Assembly (NCBI GenBank): GCA_001797675.1
Contig: MGQB01000002.1
Location: forward strand, 1 to 64,000
Direction of reading: 5' to 3'
DNA from: Deltaproteobacteria bacterium RBG_13_43_22
Lineage (GTDB): Bacteria > Desulfobacterota > RBG-13-43-22
DNA length: 64,000 nucleotides
The stretch's first letter is position 1. Each line of letters starts with the position of its first letter. This document shows positions 49,662-58,594 of the stretch, piece by piece. Under the pieces are notes generated by a model, which did no database searches, had not been told where the DNA came from, and saw only the letters and a list, made by a program, of their open reading frames with translations. Made by a program: the position numbers and the translations under genes.

Positions 49662-51053
49662 ATGATCAGCTCGAATTATTTTAAATCCTTGGTTCAAGAT
49701 GTGGTTTATGACTTGGAGAAAGATTTCCCTTATGCTTCGCTTCTGGCCTCGGAAACCCTTGGTGAGCGCCTGACGGTTCAAACCCGGCAGCAACAGGCCG
49801 AACTTCTCGATCCGGTTCGAGGGATGGTGCTGACGGTCTTTAACGGCCGTTATTTTCTGGAGACCGCCACTTCGAATGTGTCCGAAGAAGGTCTTAAAGA
49901 AATTACCCAACGACTTAGAGAAATGGGAAAAAATCAGGGGATTTTCTATGATGGCCTTCCCATCGATCCCGGGCCGAAAATGGAAAAAGATTTTTTCGTT
50001 CCCGTTGAGACCGATCCCGAATCCATCCCCTTGAAGGAAAAAATAGAGTTTTGCAAGATCCAAAAAGATCGGCTCCATGAAAAGGACAACCGGATCGTCC
50101 AAGCCACCTGCCAATATGCCCATGTCCATACCCGGGAACTTTTTGTAAACCGTCATAAGATCCTTTTCCAGGATCTGCGCCGAACCCAGATGGCGGCCAT
50201 GGTGGTGATGAGAGGAGGAGACCGTTCGGTCAATCTGCATACCGGTCAGGCCCTTCAGGGCGGATATGAAAAGGCCTTTATCCCTGAGGCCAAATTGGAA
50301 AAACTGGTGGAGGATTGCGGAAAGCTCTTGGCCGCCCCCCGTTTGAAACCGGGGACCTATAATTGTATCTTTTCCCCGGAATTTGCCGGTATCTTCGCCC
50401 ACGAGGCCTTCGGCCATGGTATGGAAACGGACATGTTTCTAAAAAAGAGGGCCAAGGGTGAGGATTATCTGGATCTACCGGTAGCCTCGCCGTTGGTGGA
50501 TATGTTCGATTCGCCGGCCCTTCCCGGCCAGGCCGCCTCGTTTTTCTTCGATCACGAAGGTGAACCGGCCAAAGAGACTCCGATCATCGAAAAAGGGATT
50601 TTGAGGAGGGGGTTGACCGATCTGAATTCAGCCTTGCGATTGGGGCTGGTCCGGTCGGCCAATGGACGCCGGGAGTCTTTTGAGAGAAAGGTTTATGCCC
50701 GGATGACCAACACCTACTTCGGACCGGGAGAGCAGACCCTTGAACAGATGATCCATTCTGTGGAGAACGGTTTTTTTCTGGATTACCCTTCCAATGGTAT
50801 GGAAGACCCCAAAGGCTGGGGGATTCAGTTGGAAGGGTATTACGTCGAAGAAATCAAAAATGGAAAGCTGACCGGAAAGGTCTTTACACCGGTTATCATC
50901 ACCGGGTATGTCCCGGACCTGCTTCAGTCCATCACCATGGTCGGTAATACCGTTGAGATCAGCGGCCTGGGTATGTGCGGAAAAGGCCACAAGGAATGGA
51001 TCAAGGTGACCGATGGCGGACCTTATCTCAAACTAAAGGCCCGACTGGCGTAA
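49662..51053 (+). CDS. TldD/PmbA family metalloprotease-like protein
   Basis: The 463-residue protein has the TldD zinc motif HEAFGHGMETD near 247 (HExxxH), a DHEGEPAKETPIIEKG segment near 287 and late EISGLGMCGKG. TldD works with TldE on peptide maturation; no TldE partner is adjacent. There is no clear ribosome site at ATG 49662. It is divergent from ssb. Confidence 0.9.
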   Translation: MISSNYFKSLVQDVVYDLEKDFPYASLLASETLGERLTVQTRQQQAELLDPVRGMVLTVFNGRYFLETATSNVSEEGLKEITQRLREMGKNQGIFYDGLPIDPGPKMEKDFFVPVETDPESIPLKEKIEFCKIQKDRLHEKDNRIVQATCQYAHVHTRELFVNRHKILFQDLRRTQMAAMVVMRGGDRSVNLHTGQALQGGYEKAFIPEAKLEKLVEDCGKLLAAPRLKPGTYNCIFSPEFAGIFAHEAFGHGMETDMFLKKRAKGEDYLDLPVASPLVDMFDSPALPGQAASFFFDHEGEPAKETPIIEKGILRRGLTDLNSALRLGLVRSANGRRESFERKVYARMTNTYFGPGEQTLEQMIHSVENGFFLDYPSNGMEDPKGWGIQLEGYYVEEIKNGKLTGKVFTPVIITGYVPDLLQSITMVGNTVEISGLGMCGKGHKEWIKVTDGGPYLKLKARLA

Positions 51054-51287
51054 AGCGGTATTAGTGGGATGCGCAGGACCAAACGGTTTGGTTCGCCCCC
51101 TTTTGCCCAATCTCTGTGTCAGGCTCAAATTTTAATCCTCGAAATATTCTAAATATTCCTGTGGCTGAAATTTTCGCCTCCCTTGACCTTGACCAAAATT
51201 GAAAATTTTTCAAGGGTCTCAATCGGGATAGAGCAAGTTAATCCCGCCTTAGAGCGCACACTGTAAACTTGAACTTGGCGGAATATT

Positions 51288-51656
51288 CTATTTCTTTTCC
51301 CCGGTAAAAGAGCCCTTACCGTAAGATCCGAAGTCGGCGTTACCGCTTATCTTACTACCCTCGATCTTGCCTGAATAGGTGATGTCAATTCCGCTGGAAT
51401 TGAAGGAGATTTCGAAGTCGCTGCCTTTGATACTACCCTTGACTGGTGATTCACCGAAGGCCCCTTTATAGGTTCCGGTTAATTGACCGTCCTTCTGCTC
51501 CAAAACAAAGGTTGGAGTCCCTTTGCCGCTGGGGGAATCAACCGACACATTCCAAGTTCCGGTCATATCAACGTCGGCGGCTTGGACGAAAGCTGCCCCT
51601 ATGATCATAAGGGCTACTGCCAATAAGGCCAAAACGAGTTTAGATAATTGTTTCAT
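51288..51656 (-). CDS. Secreted beta-rich hypothetical protein
   Basis: The 122-residue product has a signal peptide (about residues 1-26, ending FVQAA) and short repeated strands (GTYKGAFGESPVKGSIKG, SGKIEGSKISGNAD), lipocalin-like or SH3-like in feel. ATG 51656 follows GGAGGAA, so the longer frame at 51710 is rejected. Likely periplasmic. I know no named family. Confidence 0.65.
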   Translation of the reverse strand: MKQLSKLVLALLAVALMIIGAAFVQAADVDMTGTWNVSVDSPSGKGTPTFVLEQKDGQLTGTYKGAFGESPVKGSIKGSDFEISFNSSGIDITYSGKIEGSKISGNADFGSYGKGSFTGEKK

Positions 51657-51762
51657 ACGTTCCTCCGTTTCTTTGCCTATTTTTTTAATAGTGATTCTTC
51701 CTTTTATCATATTGTGAGTTTCTCTTCAATCTTTTTCTGTCAGATTATTTCCTTGATTTTCC

Positions 51763-51836
51763 TTGACTCGTCTCCGGGGCTTGCTTTATACCTATTACCC
51801 GAAAGAGTTATTCCTTGTCCCTAAAGAGACAAGGAA
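51763..51836 (+). promoter_or_regulatory. Promoter and leader hairpin of the universal stress gene
   Basis: TTGACT (51763-51768) and TATACC (51787-51792) are 18 bases apart. In the leader, TTCCTTGTC (51811-51819) pairs with GACAAGGAA (51828-51836). Confidence 0.5.
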
Positions 51837-51854
51837 TTAAAAAAATCTTTTTCA

Positions 51855-52319
51855 ATGGACAGGGAGAAAAAAGTGTTTGAAAAAATATTATTCCCTACCG
51901 ATTTTTCCGATGTGGCCGCCAGGGCACTGGAATTTGTAAAACAATTGAAAGATTCGGGGGCTGAAGAGGTCGTCGTTTTAAATGTAATTGAAGAAAAATA
52001 TTTCTATCTTTCGGAAGAGTACCCCACCGTTGATCTGGAGGCATTAGATAAGAATCTGAAAAAGGATATGATGAAAAAGTTGGCTCCCGTGGCTAATGCC
52101 CTTTATGAAAAGGGATATAAAGTAAAGGTGATAACCGCCAAGGGGATTCCTGCCAGTGAAATCCTTAGGGTAGAGCGGGAAGAGCGTGTGTCCATTATTG
52201 TCCTCGGATCTCATGGGGTGAGTAACCTCAAGGAAATGCTTCTGGGATCGGTTTCCGAAGCGGTCATCAGAAAATCATGTCAACCTGTACTCGTGGTCAA
52301 AAGGGATTCGGAAATATAG
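51855..52319 (+). CDS. Universal stress protein (UspA family)
   Basis: The 154-residue protein has FPTDFSDVAARALEF near 13 and the ATP-binding type motif G-S-H-G-V-S-N-L-K-E-M-L-L-G-S near 115-129, then PVLVVKR at the end. Likely an ATP-binding cytoplasmic stress protein. The start ATG 51855 is not strongly supported by a ribosome site; its promoter and leader hairpin are close upstream. Confidence 0.88.
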   Translation: MDREKKVFEKILFPTDFSDVAARALEFVKQLKDSGAEEVVVLNVIEEKYFYLSEEYPTVDLEALDKNLKKDMMKKLAPVANALYEKGYKVKVITAKGIPASEILRVEREERVSIIVLGSHGVSNLKEMLLGSVSEAVIRKSCQPVLVVKRDSEI

Positions 52320-52344
52320 CTTTAACAGGAAAATAGATTTTATA

Positions 52345-52406
52345 TCCCCCTCAATCCCTCTTGTTCAAAGGGGGGCAGGGGGGATTTTCATGTTTTGATA
52401 ACGCCC
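52345..52406. repeat. C-rich/G-rich hairpin plus CATGTTT module
   Basis: TCCCCCTCAATCCCTCTTG faces AAGGGGGGCAGGGGGGA. Then CATGTTTTGATAACGCCC (52389-52406) is a diverged copy of the module at 46828. Confidence 0.5.
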
Positions 52407-52475
52407 ACCGCAATCGAGCCTGCGGGTTTAGTGCAGCCCCAAATCATTTTTTTGAAAAGGTAATCATAAGCCACA

Positions 52476-53837
52476 ATGAATAAAAAAATAAGATTTCCAA
52501 AAATATATTTCGGCTGGTGGACCGTCCTGGCCAGCGGGTTTCTGGCCCTCTGGGGACACGGTTTCAATGCCTATGGCATATCGGCCTTGTTCAAACCCAT
52601 TGCTTCCGAATTGGGCTTTTCCCGAACATTGACCTCCGTGGCCGCCAGTATCGGAAGATTGGAGGGAGGATTTGAAGCACCGCTGTCAGGCTGGATAACC
52701 GACCGGTTCGGTCCGAAATGGATTGTTTTTTTTGGGACCTTTCTGATTAGTTTAAGTCTGGTCATGATGTATTTCATTAATTCGCTTTGGAGTTTTTATG
52801 TCGTCTGGGGAATACTACTGGGGACAGGGGTCAACACCGCCCTGGCCGTCCCTTTGGACACGGCCATATCCAAATGGTTTGTTAAGAAAAGAGGGGTGGC
52901 CCTGAGTATCAAATGGGTATTCTCAGGGGCTTCAGGGGCGGTGGTTTTGCCTTTGATTGCCTGGCTTATTACGGTATTAGGGTGGCGGTCGGCCTGTCTG
53001 ATTGGCGGACTGGTCATGGGATTCGTCGGATTGCCTCTGGTCCTTCTATGTTTTAAAACGTATCCGCCGGAGCATTATGGGTTTTTACCCGATGGGGCAA
53101 AAATAAACGATGAAAAGACAGCGGATTATGATATCTCACCCAAGAGAGATACGAAGGTTTCGCAAGAGGAAGATGTCATGATCCGCAAAGGCATAGAGTA
53201 TGCCGCCGAGGTCAGCGAAGTAGAATTTACCTTCTGGCAGGCCTTTTTAACACCGGCTTTCTGGCTGCTTATCTTCGTTCAGGCCATTAATGCTTTGGTG
53301 TCACCAGCCATTAATATCCACTGTGTAGCTTTCCTGACAGACCGGGGGATCAGTCCCATTGTCGCCGCGGGCATGCAGGCCGTCATGATCGGCTGCAGCA
53401 TTCCGGCAAGATATCTCGGCGGCTTTATTGCCGATCGTCTCAAATCGAAAGATTCTTTCAGATATTATATTGCGGGAGCCACTTTTCTCCAGGCGGTCGG
53501 TATCGGAATTTTTATAATATACCAGACCGTCATCACTATTTATGTCTGGTTTATCCTTTACGGAATCGGTATGGGGGCCTCCTTGACTCTGAAACCCACC
53601 ATGCGGGCACGCTACTTCGGGAGGAAGGCCTTCGGCACGATCCAGGGAACTTCCATCATGTTCCTGACACCGGTCGGAATAGTCGCTCCCATTTATGCGG
53701 GTTGGGTTTATGATACCACCGGCAGTTATATGACGGCCTTCGGCTTGTTTACATTATTGCTTGCAGCGGCATCGGTGATCATTATTTTTGCCAGGCCTCC
53801 CAACCCCCCTGCGACACCGGCAATAACGATATCATAG
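52476..53837 (+). CDS. MFS carrier, OFA (oxalate/formate antiporter)-like
   Basis: The 453-residue protein has 12 likely membrane helices and starts FGWWTVLASGF, a pattern common in OFA-type carriers. DRFGPKWIVFFG near 76 is the MFS loop 2-3 motif. A charged cytoplasmic loop of about 50 residues (near 200-250) splits the halves. Substrate is probably a small organic acid. A terminator follows. No ribosome site is clear at ATG 52476. Confidence 0.82.
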   Translation: MNKKIRFPKIYFGWWTVLASGFLALWGHGFNAYGISALFKPIASELGFSRTLTSVAASIGRLEGGFEAPLSGWITDRFGPKWIVFFGTFLISLSLVMMYFINSLWSFYVVWGILLGTGVNTALAVPLDTAISKWFVKKRGVALSIKWVFSGASGAVVLPLIAWLITVLGWRSACLIGGLVMGFVGLPLVLLCFKTYPPEHYGFLPDGAKINDEKTADYDISPKRDTKVSQEEDVMIRKGIEYAAEVSEVEFTFWQAFLTPAFWLLIFVQAINALVSPAINIHCVAFLTDRGISPIVAAGMQAVMIGCSIPARYLGGFIADRLKSKDSFRYYIAGATFLQAVGIGIFIIYQTVITIYVWFILYGIGMGASLTLKPTMRARYFGRKAFGTIQGTSIMFLTPVGIVAPIYAGWVYDTTGSYMTAFGLFTLLLAAASVIIIFARPPNPPATPAITIS

Positions 53838-53908
53838 GATGCCAGAACAGCGGGGAGGGTGAACAAAAAATCTTTTTGGATTATTTCCAAAAACGTTGGC
53901 AATGATAT

Positions 53909-53997
53909 AAGGATTCGAGGATTCCAGGGGTCAAGGATTGAAGTGAAAGCCATTGAAATTAAAAAAGCCACTTCTTTAAGCCCTTGAATCCCTATCC
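53909..53997. repeat. Stuttering inverted repeat after the MFS gene
   Basis: GGATTCGAGGATTCCAGGGG-type units (from 53911) face AAGCCCTTGAATCCCTATCC (53978-53997), with AAGTG / CACTT at the loop side. Confidence 0.6.
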
Positions 53998-54008
53998 CTC
54001 ATTTTTGC

Positions 54009-54044
54009 CAGAAAAAAAGAGGCCCGAAGGCCTCTCTTTTTCTG
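54009..54044. terminator. Bidirectional terminator
   Basis: AGAGGCC-CGAA-GGCCTCT (54018-54035) is flanked by an A run on the left and a T run on the right, between convergent genes. Confidence 0.8.
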
Positions 54045-54082
54045 ATCTGTAAATCTATCCTTTTTGCTTTTCTGTCTCTCAA

Positions 54083-55810
54083 TCAACCGGTCATTTTTTT
54101 GGCCTTTTGCAGGAATTCATCAAGCCGTTTCCGGATGGCGATCTTGTCATATTTACCCACACTCGTTTTGGGTATGTCATCATAAAAGCCGATAAAATCC
54201 GGCATCATCCAACGGGTTATTTTTCCCTTGGCAATACCTTCCTCTTCCAGAAACTTCCAGATATCCTCTTCTTTGGCATCGGCGCCGGGCACCAACTTAA
54301 TAAGAGCCATCGGCCTTTCTCCCCATTTCTCGTCGGGGATCCCCACAAAGGTGGCTTCCAGAACAGAATCGTGATTGGCGGTCAGGTTCTCCAAAAGTAC
54401 GGTGGGGACCATCTCGGCACCGCTTCGGATGACATCGGTTATTCGATCGGCGATGATGGTGTAGCCGTCCGTGTCCACCTTGGCGGCATCCCCGGTATGG
54501 AACCAGCCGTCCCGCCAGGCGGCAGCGGTCTTCTCCGGATCGTTAAAGTATTGTTCCATAATCCAGTGGCCCCTGAGTACGATTTCACCCATGGTCTGGT
54601 TGTCATGAGGTACGGGTTTTCCATCCTCCCCGATCACTTGGGCTTCAATACCCATAGACGGCAAACCGGTTTTCACCCTGACCTGGTCCAAGGCTTCTTT
54701 GGACCAGTCGACCATATAGCGTTTGATGGTTGAACTTAAGACCCCGGCGGCCGTCTCGCTCATCCCATATCCCGAGCCGGCGGTCAACCCCGGAAAGGCC
54801 TTCTCCGCCTTGGCTTTCAAGCCGAAAGGCAGGGCGGCCCCACCGGCCACAATGTTCGTCAGGCTGCTCAGATCATATTTTTTAAAATCCGGATACTCAA
54901 GGAGCATAGCCAGCATGGTCGGCACCACCGCGGTGCTGGTCACCTTCTCCCTTTCCACCAACTCACAAAAACTCTCCGGAGAGAACCGGCTGGGAAAGAC
55001 GATCTTGCAGCAGGTAAAAACATAGTACCAGGGTGCTCCCCAGGCATGAATATGAAAAAGAGGGATATTCACCAGAGGTATATTAATGACCGGGTCTTTC
55101 GGATCGTCGGGCAGTCTTGGGGTCATTTGGAGACCGGCGATCAGATGGACACTCTGCAAATAGAGTTGACGGTGGTTAAAGGTGATTCCTTTTGGCAGCC
55201 CGGTGGTGCCGGTGGTGTAATAGAGCACCGCAGGAGTATCTTCGGACAGATAGGGCCAATCAAATTCCTTGGGTTGATTCTTGATTAACTCTTCATATTC
55301 ATAGAGGGGTTCAATCTTGGTTTGAGGTTTCCCGGGTCGGTCGGACATAAAGACAAACATCTTGACGGTGGATTTTATTTTATCGTAAATCATCTCTACC
55401 AGGGGAAGGATCAGGTCGTCAACGAAGATGACTTTATCCCCGGAGTGGGTTATCGTGTGGACCATGTGATCGAGGGACAAGCGCATATTAATCGGGTGGG
55501 CAACGGCGCCGATACAGGTGGGAGCATAGCAAAGTTCCAGATGCCGATGATGATTGAGGGCCATAGTGGCCACCCGGTCGCCCGGCTCCCCCGGTTTCCC
55601 CGGTTTGATACCCAGTTCTTTAAGGGCATGAGCGAGCTGACAAGTGCGTTCGTACCACTGACGCCAGGTAAATCTGAAATATTCACCGCCGTCATTCCGA
55701 TAGACAATGCCGATATCATCCGGATACAGGCCCAACGGCCTTTTCATAAAGGTGGTTAACAGCAACGGATAACGTGAGCTAAATTCTGGGTAAGTCTTAG
55801 CTTCCATCAT
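54083..55810 (-). CDS. AMP-forming acyl-CoA ligase
   Basis: The 575-residue protein activates a carboxylic acid with ATP and CoA. Marks: P-loop YYTTGTTGLPKGITF near 191, YGMSETAAG near 347, HTGDAAKVDTDGY near 437 and the catalytic Lys in KTSVGKYDK near 553. It looks like a fatty or medium-chain acyl-CoA synthetase; the substrate is not decidable. AGGGAG lies upstream of ATG 55810. It converges with the MFS gene and is divergent from the HpaB-family block. Confidence 0.92.
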   Translation of the reverse strand: MMEAKTYPEFSSRYPLLLTTFMKRPLGLYPDDIGIVYRNDGGEYFRFTWRQWYERTCQLAHALKELGIKPGKPGEPGDRVATMALNHHRHLELCYAPTCIGAVAHPINMRLSLDHMVHTITHSGDKVIFVDDLILPLVEMIYDKIKSTVKMFVFMSDRPGKPQTKIEPLYEYEELIKNQPKEFDWPYLSEDTPAVLYYTTGTTGLPKGITFNHRQLYLQSVHLIAGLQMTPRLPDDPKDPVINIPLVNIPLFHIHAWGAPWYYVFTCCKIVFPSRFSPESFCELVEREKVTSTAVVPTMLAMLLEYPDFKKYDLSSLTNIVAGGAALPFGLKAKAEKAFPGLTAGSGYGMSETAAGVLSSTIKRYMVDWSKEALDQVRVKTGLPSMGIEAQVIGEDGKPVPHDNQTMGEIVLRGHWIMEQYFNDPEKTAAAWRDGWFHTGDAAKVDTDGYTIIADRITDVIRSGAEMVPTVLLENLTANHDSVLEATFVGIPDEKWGERPMALIKLVPGADAKEEDIWKFLEEEGIAKGKITRWMMPDFIGFYDDIPKTSVGKYDKIAIRKRLDEFLQKAKKMTG

Positions 55811-55865
55811 AAGTTAATTGCTCCCTTCTAAAGTATTTAGTAGGAAAATAGAATTTAACGAAAAA

Positions 55866-56010
55866 GGGCCATGGGCAATTGGCAAAAGGCTATGGGCAAA
55901 AAAATCAGGAAAACCTTTTTACCTATTGCCTCGCGCCCATAGCCCATAGCCCCCGTCCAATTAATTTTCATGTTTCGTGGCACCCGAAGGCGACAGGCAA
56001 GAGGGTTTTA
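55866..56010. repeat. Stuttering inverted repeat plus CATGTTTCGTGGCACCC module
   Basis: GGGCCATGGGCAATTGGC-type units (55866-55898) face TATTGCCTCGCGCCCATAGC and CCCATAGCCC (to 55953). The module CATGTTTCGTGGCACCC (55969-55985) and GGCAAGAGGGTTTTA (55996-56010) follow. Confidence 0.65.
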
Positions 56011-56138
56011 TGGGAAGTTGCTCAATTTTCCTTAGGTTACAGCTCTATTTAATTTGCTGAAACGGCGATTGTCAAGTTAAATTTGAACGCCCATACCTGT
56101 CGATGGAGATAGGGCTTTCAGGGCTCAAATATAACTTC

Positions 56139-56167
56139 TTGACACCCCAAATGGACCTTTCTATACT
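56139..56167 (+). promoter_or_regulatory. Strong promoter of the 56256-58184 unit
   Basis: TTGACA (56139-56144) and TATACT (56162-56167) are exactly 17 bases apart. Confidence 0.75.
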
Positions 56168-56255
56168 TTCACGGAGCATCAAGGTGAATGGCCGGATTAC
56201 CGAAGGCAAGGGCAAAGGAAAGAAAAGAATAAAAGAAGGGAGGTAAATACCCAAC

Positions 56256-56483
56256 GTGGAACATATAAAACTTTTTGAGTACATCGAAACCCAAGTCGCT
56301 CAAATGGGCGGGGGGGTAAAAAAAGGAGTGATCACCAAGAAGGAACTTGAGGCGGCTCAAGAAATCAGGGTGTCCATACGACCGACTAATCACATAGGCA
56401 GCACGGAGCTGTTTACCCTGCGCAAGCTGGAACCCGAAGAATATCATCTGATGCTTGTAGCGGTTCCAAGAAAAAAGAAATAA
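56256..56483 (+). CDS. Small hypothetical protein upstream of the HpaB-family gene
   Basis: The 75-residue product starts at GTG 56256 after GGGAGG (12 bases, rather far). It mixes a helix (IKLFEYIETQVAQMGGG) and a strand-rich end (LMLVAVPRKKK). I know no family. The strong promoter upstream and the HpaB-family gene 210 bases downstream suggest one transcript. Confidence 0.55.
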   Translation: MEHIKLFEYIETQVAQMGGGVKKGVITKKELEAAQEIRVSIRPTNHIGSTELFTLRKLEPEEYHLMLVAVPRKKK

Positions 56484-56525
56484 TGAAACCTTTAACCGTT
56501 TGTACGAAAATATCATTTAACGAAA

Positions 56526-56660
56526 AACAGGCAATAGGCGTGAGGCAATAGACCAGGAAGGATCAGGAAAATTTTTGTAACGAAACCTGACCCATTGCCT
56601 TTAGCCCCTGAAGTAATAATTTCCATGTTATGTGGCGCCCGTGACCAACGGGCATGAGGA
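56526..56660. repeat. Stuttering inverted repeat plus CATGTTATGTGGCGCCC module
   Basis: CAGGCAATAGGCGTGAGGCA-type units face CCATTGCCTTTAGCCCCTG. The module CATGTTATGTGGCGCCC (56624-56640) and GGGCATGAGGAGA (56650-56662) follow. Confidence 0.65.
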
Positions 56661-56693
56661 GATAATCGGCAAACACAAGCAAAGGAGGTTGCT

Positions 56694-58184
56694 ATGATTA
56701 GGACAGCAAAACAGTACGTGGAAAGCTTGAATGATGGAAGGCAGATTTATATCGAGGGAAAAAAAATACCCGATATAACCAAAGATCCGCTTTTTAGGGG
56801 AGGAATCAATGCCCGGGCCTACTCCTATGAATTATGTAATCACCCTGCATTCAAAGACCTGCTGACTATAGAGCAGGGTGGGGATAGATTCCTCTTCCTG
56901 TGGAATCAACCTAAAACAAAGGAAGACCTCATCAGACGGAGGGATGTCTATATCACCTGCATGCGCTGGGGTGCCGCTATGAGTGGTATGGGACCGGATG
57001 CCCTGGCCGCCTCCGGGGTTACCGCCGCCAGATGCGATAAGGCCATGGGCACTCATTATACGGATGCAGTTGAGGATTATCGTAAACATCTTAAAGCAAC
57101 GGACCCGGCCATTACCGGGGCCATTACCGACGTCAAGGGGAACCGGAGCCTTCGGCCTTCGGCCCAGGAGCAGCACAAGGATTTCTATGTCCGGGTCGTG
57201 GACAAGCAGAAGGACGGCATCTATGTCCAGGGGGCCAAGATCCATATCAGCGCCACCCCCTCTTGTAATGAATTGATCGTTTCTCCCTCCCGGGCCCACC
57301 GTGAGGAGGATAAGGACTATGCCCTGGTTTTCGCCACCCCGGTAAATGCTCCGGGCATTAAACTCATCACCACCCCTCCCCACGTCCATGATCTCGACGA
57401 TGAAGAAGCGGTCTGGAATTGGCCGTTACATGGACGGGGTAAGGGTGTCAGCGAATGCCTGATCGTTTTTGATAATGTTTTCGTTCCCTGGAATCGGGTA
57501 TTTTTGTGCGGGGAGTACCAGTTTTCCAGAGACCAGGCCTGGATGTTCGGTGTTTTTCATCGTCTTTTCGGCACCTGTCACAAGGTTATCTCCACGGAAG
57601 AGGCGGCCGGCGCCGCGGCACTGATGGCCGAATATAACGGTCTGGATCGGTATCCCCATATCCAGGAAAAACTGGCCTGGCTGGCTATGCATGCCCAGTT
57701 GGTCGATGCCATGTCCAGGGCCGGCGTCGAACATCCGGATATTTTCCCGGATATCGGGCTGGCCACTCCCGGTCAGATGTACACCAATATCGCCAAGTAT
57801 CTTTTTGCCAATGATCAACATGAACAATCCAAGGTCCTGGCCGATATCGCCGGCGGGTTGGCCACCACGGTATTTTCGTATAAAGACTGGATGAACCCGG
57901 AAGAAAGACCCTATATTGAGAAATACCTGGCCGGCAAAGACGGCATTCCGACCGAATACCGGCTCAAGGCCTTTCGTCTGGTCAAAGATTTAGTCGGACA
58001 TGGGCTGGATGGGGCCTATATTCACACCGAAGGTTCCCTGGCCGCGCAGAAAATGGCTATATTTGCCAATGCCCCCTGGGATAAATACAAGGCCATTGCC
58101 AAACGATGCGCCCAAATCCCGGGATGGGAAAAGAATCCCGATTTAAAAGATCTCCCCCCGCTCCCGACTAAGTGGGTCATTTAA
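56694..58184 (+). CDS. HpaB/4-hydroxybutyryl-CoA dehydratase family flavoprotein
   Basis: The 496-residue protein matches the family of 4-hydroxyphenylacetate 3-monooxygenase and 4-hydroxybutyryl-CoA dehydratase (AbfD): SLNDGRQIYIEG near 11, GDRFLFLW near 63, VFDNVFVPWNRVFLCGEY near 258. In AbfD, two Cys in a C-x3-C pair, one His and one Cys hold a [4Fe-4S] cluster. Here the aligned pair is missing (Ser/Gly in SGMGPDAL near 97; the only near Cys is Cys89), while His289 and Cys295 are close to the His-Cys pair. So it is probably not a standard dehydratase, and a monooxygenase would be odd in an anaerobe. AAAGGAGG precedes ATG 56694. Confidence 0.85.
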   Translation: MIRTAKQYVESLNDGRQIYIEGKKIPDITKDPLFRGGINARAYSYELCNHPAFKDLLTIEQGGDRFLFLWNQPKTKEDLIRRRDVYITCMRWGAAMSGMGPDALAASGVTAARCDKAMGTHYTDAVEDYRKHLKATDPAITGAITDVKGNRSLRPSAQEQHKDFYVRVVDKQKDGIYVQGAKIHISATPSCNELIVSPSRAHREEDKDYALVFATPVNAPGIKLITTPPHVHDLDDEEAVWNWPLHGRGKGVSECLIVFDNVFVPWNRVFLCGEYQFSRDQAWMFGVFHRLFGTCHKVISTEEAAGAAALMAEYNGLDRYPHIQEKLAWLAMHAQLVDAMSRAGVEHPDIFPDIGLATPGQMYTNIAKYLFANDQHEQSKVLADIAGGLATTVFSYKDWMNPEERPYIEKYLAGKDGIPTEYRLKAFRLVKDLVGHGLDGAYIHTEGSLAAQKMAIFANAPWDKYKAIAKRCAQIPGWEKNPDLKDLPPLPTKWVI

Positions 58185-58206
58185 AGTTTTAAATGAAGTG
58201 TCGATC

Positions 58207-58243
58207 AAGGAAGCCCCGGCCTGAAAGGCGGGGCTTCCTTTTG
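58207..58243 (+). terminator. Terminator after the HpaB-family gene
   Basis: AAGGAAGCCCCG (58207-58218) pairs perfectly with CGGGGCTTCCTT (58229-58240), then TTG and further T. Confidence 0.85.
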
Positions 58244-58439
58244 TTATCGATGTTTAATGGCGGGTGATTCCCTGTTTTTATCCTTGACCCATTTTTTTTA
58301 AATACTATATGCTCCTGCAATCAAAAGGCAACTCTGTCAAATAATTAAATTTATGACCAGCGGATGTCCGGGGGAGGGATAAAATTGAAGGGGAAAATAT
58401 TTCTCTGGTAAAGCAAAAAATCGATGGCGTTTTTTTTTC

Positions 58440-58469
58440 TTGACAACGCTGGGGGGGCCATACTAATAA
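58440..58469 (+). promoter_or_regulatory. Promoter of the liv operon
   Basis: TTGACA (58440-58445) is followed at 16-18 bases by ACTAAT/TAATAA (58462-58469). The 410-base gap 58185-58594 also holds the terminator at 58207 and nothing else I recognise. Confidence 0.5.
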
Positions 58470-58594
58470 TTCACAGTTAATTCCAAATGCCGCTTGATTG
58501 AATTAAAAAATAATAAAGATATAATGGTGAGTAAGTTCGGAAAAGAACATTTTGCTTTTAACATAACATCAAAATTTTAAAGAGGAGGTTTAAC

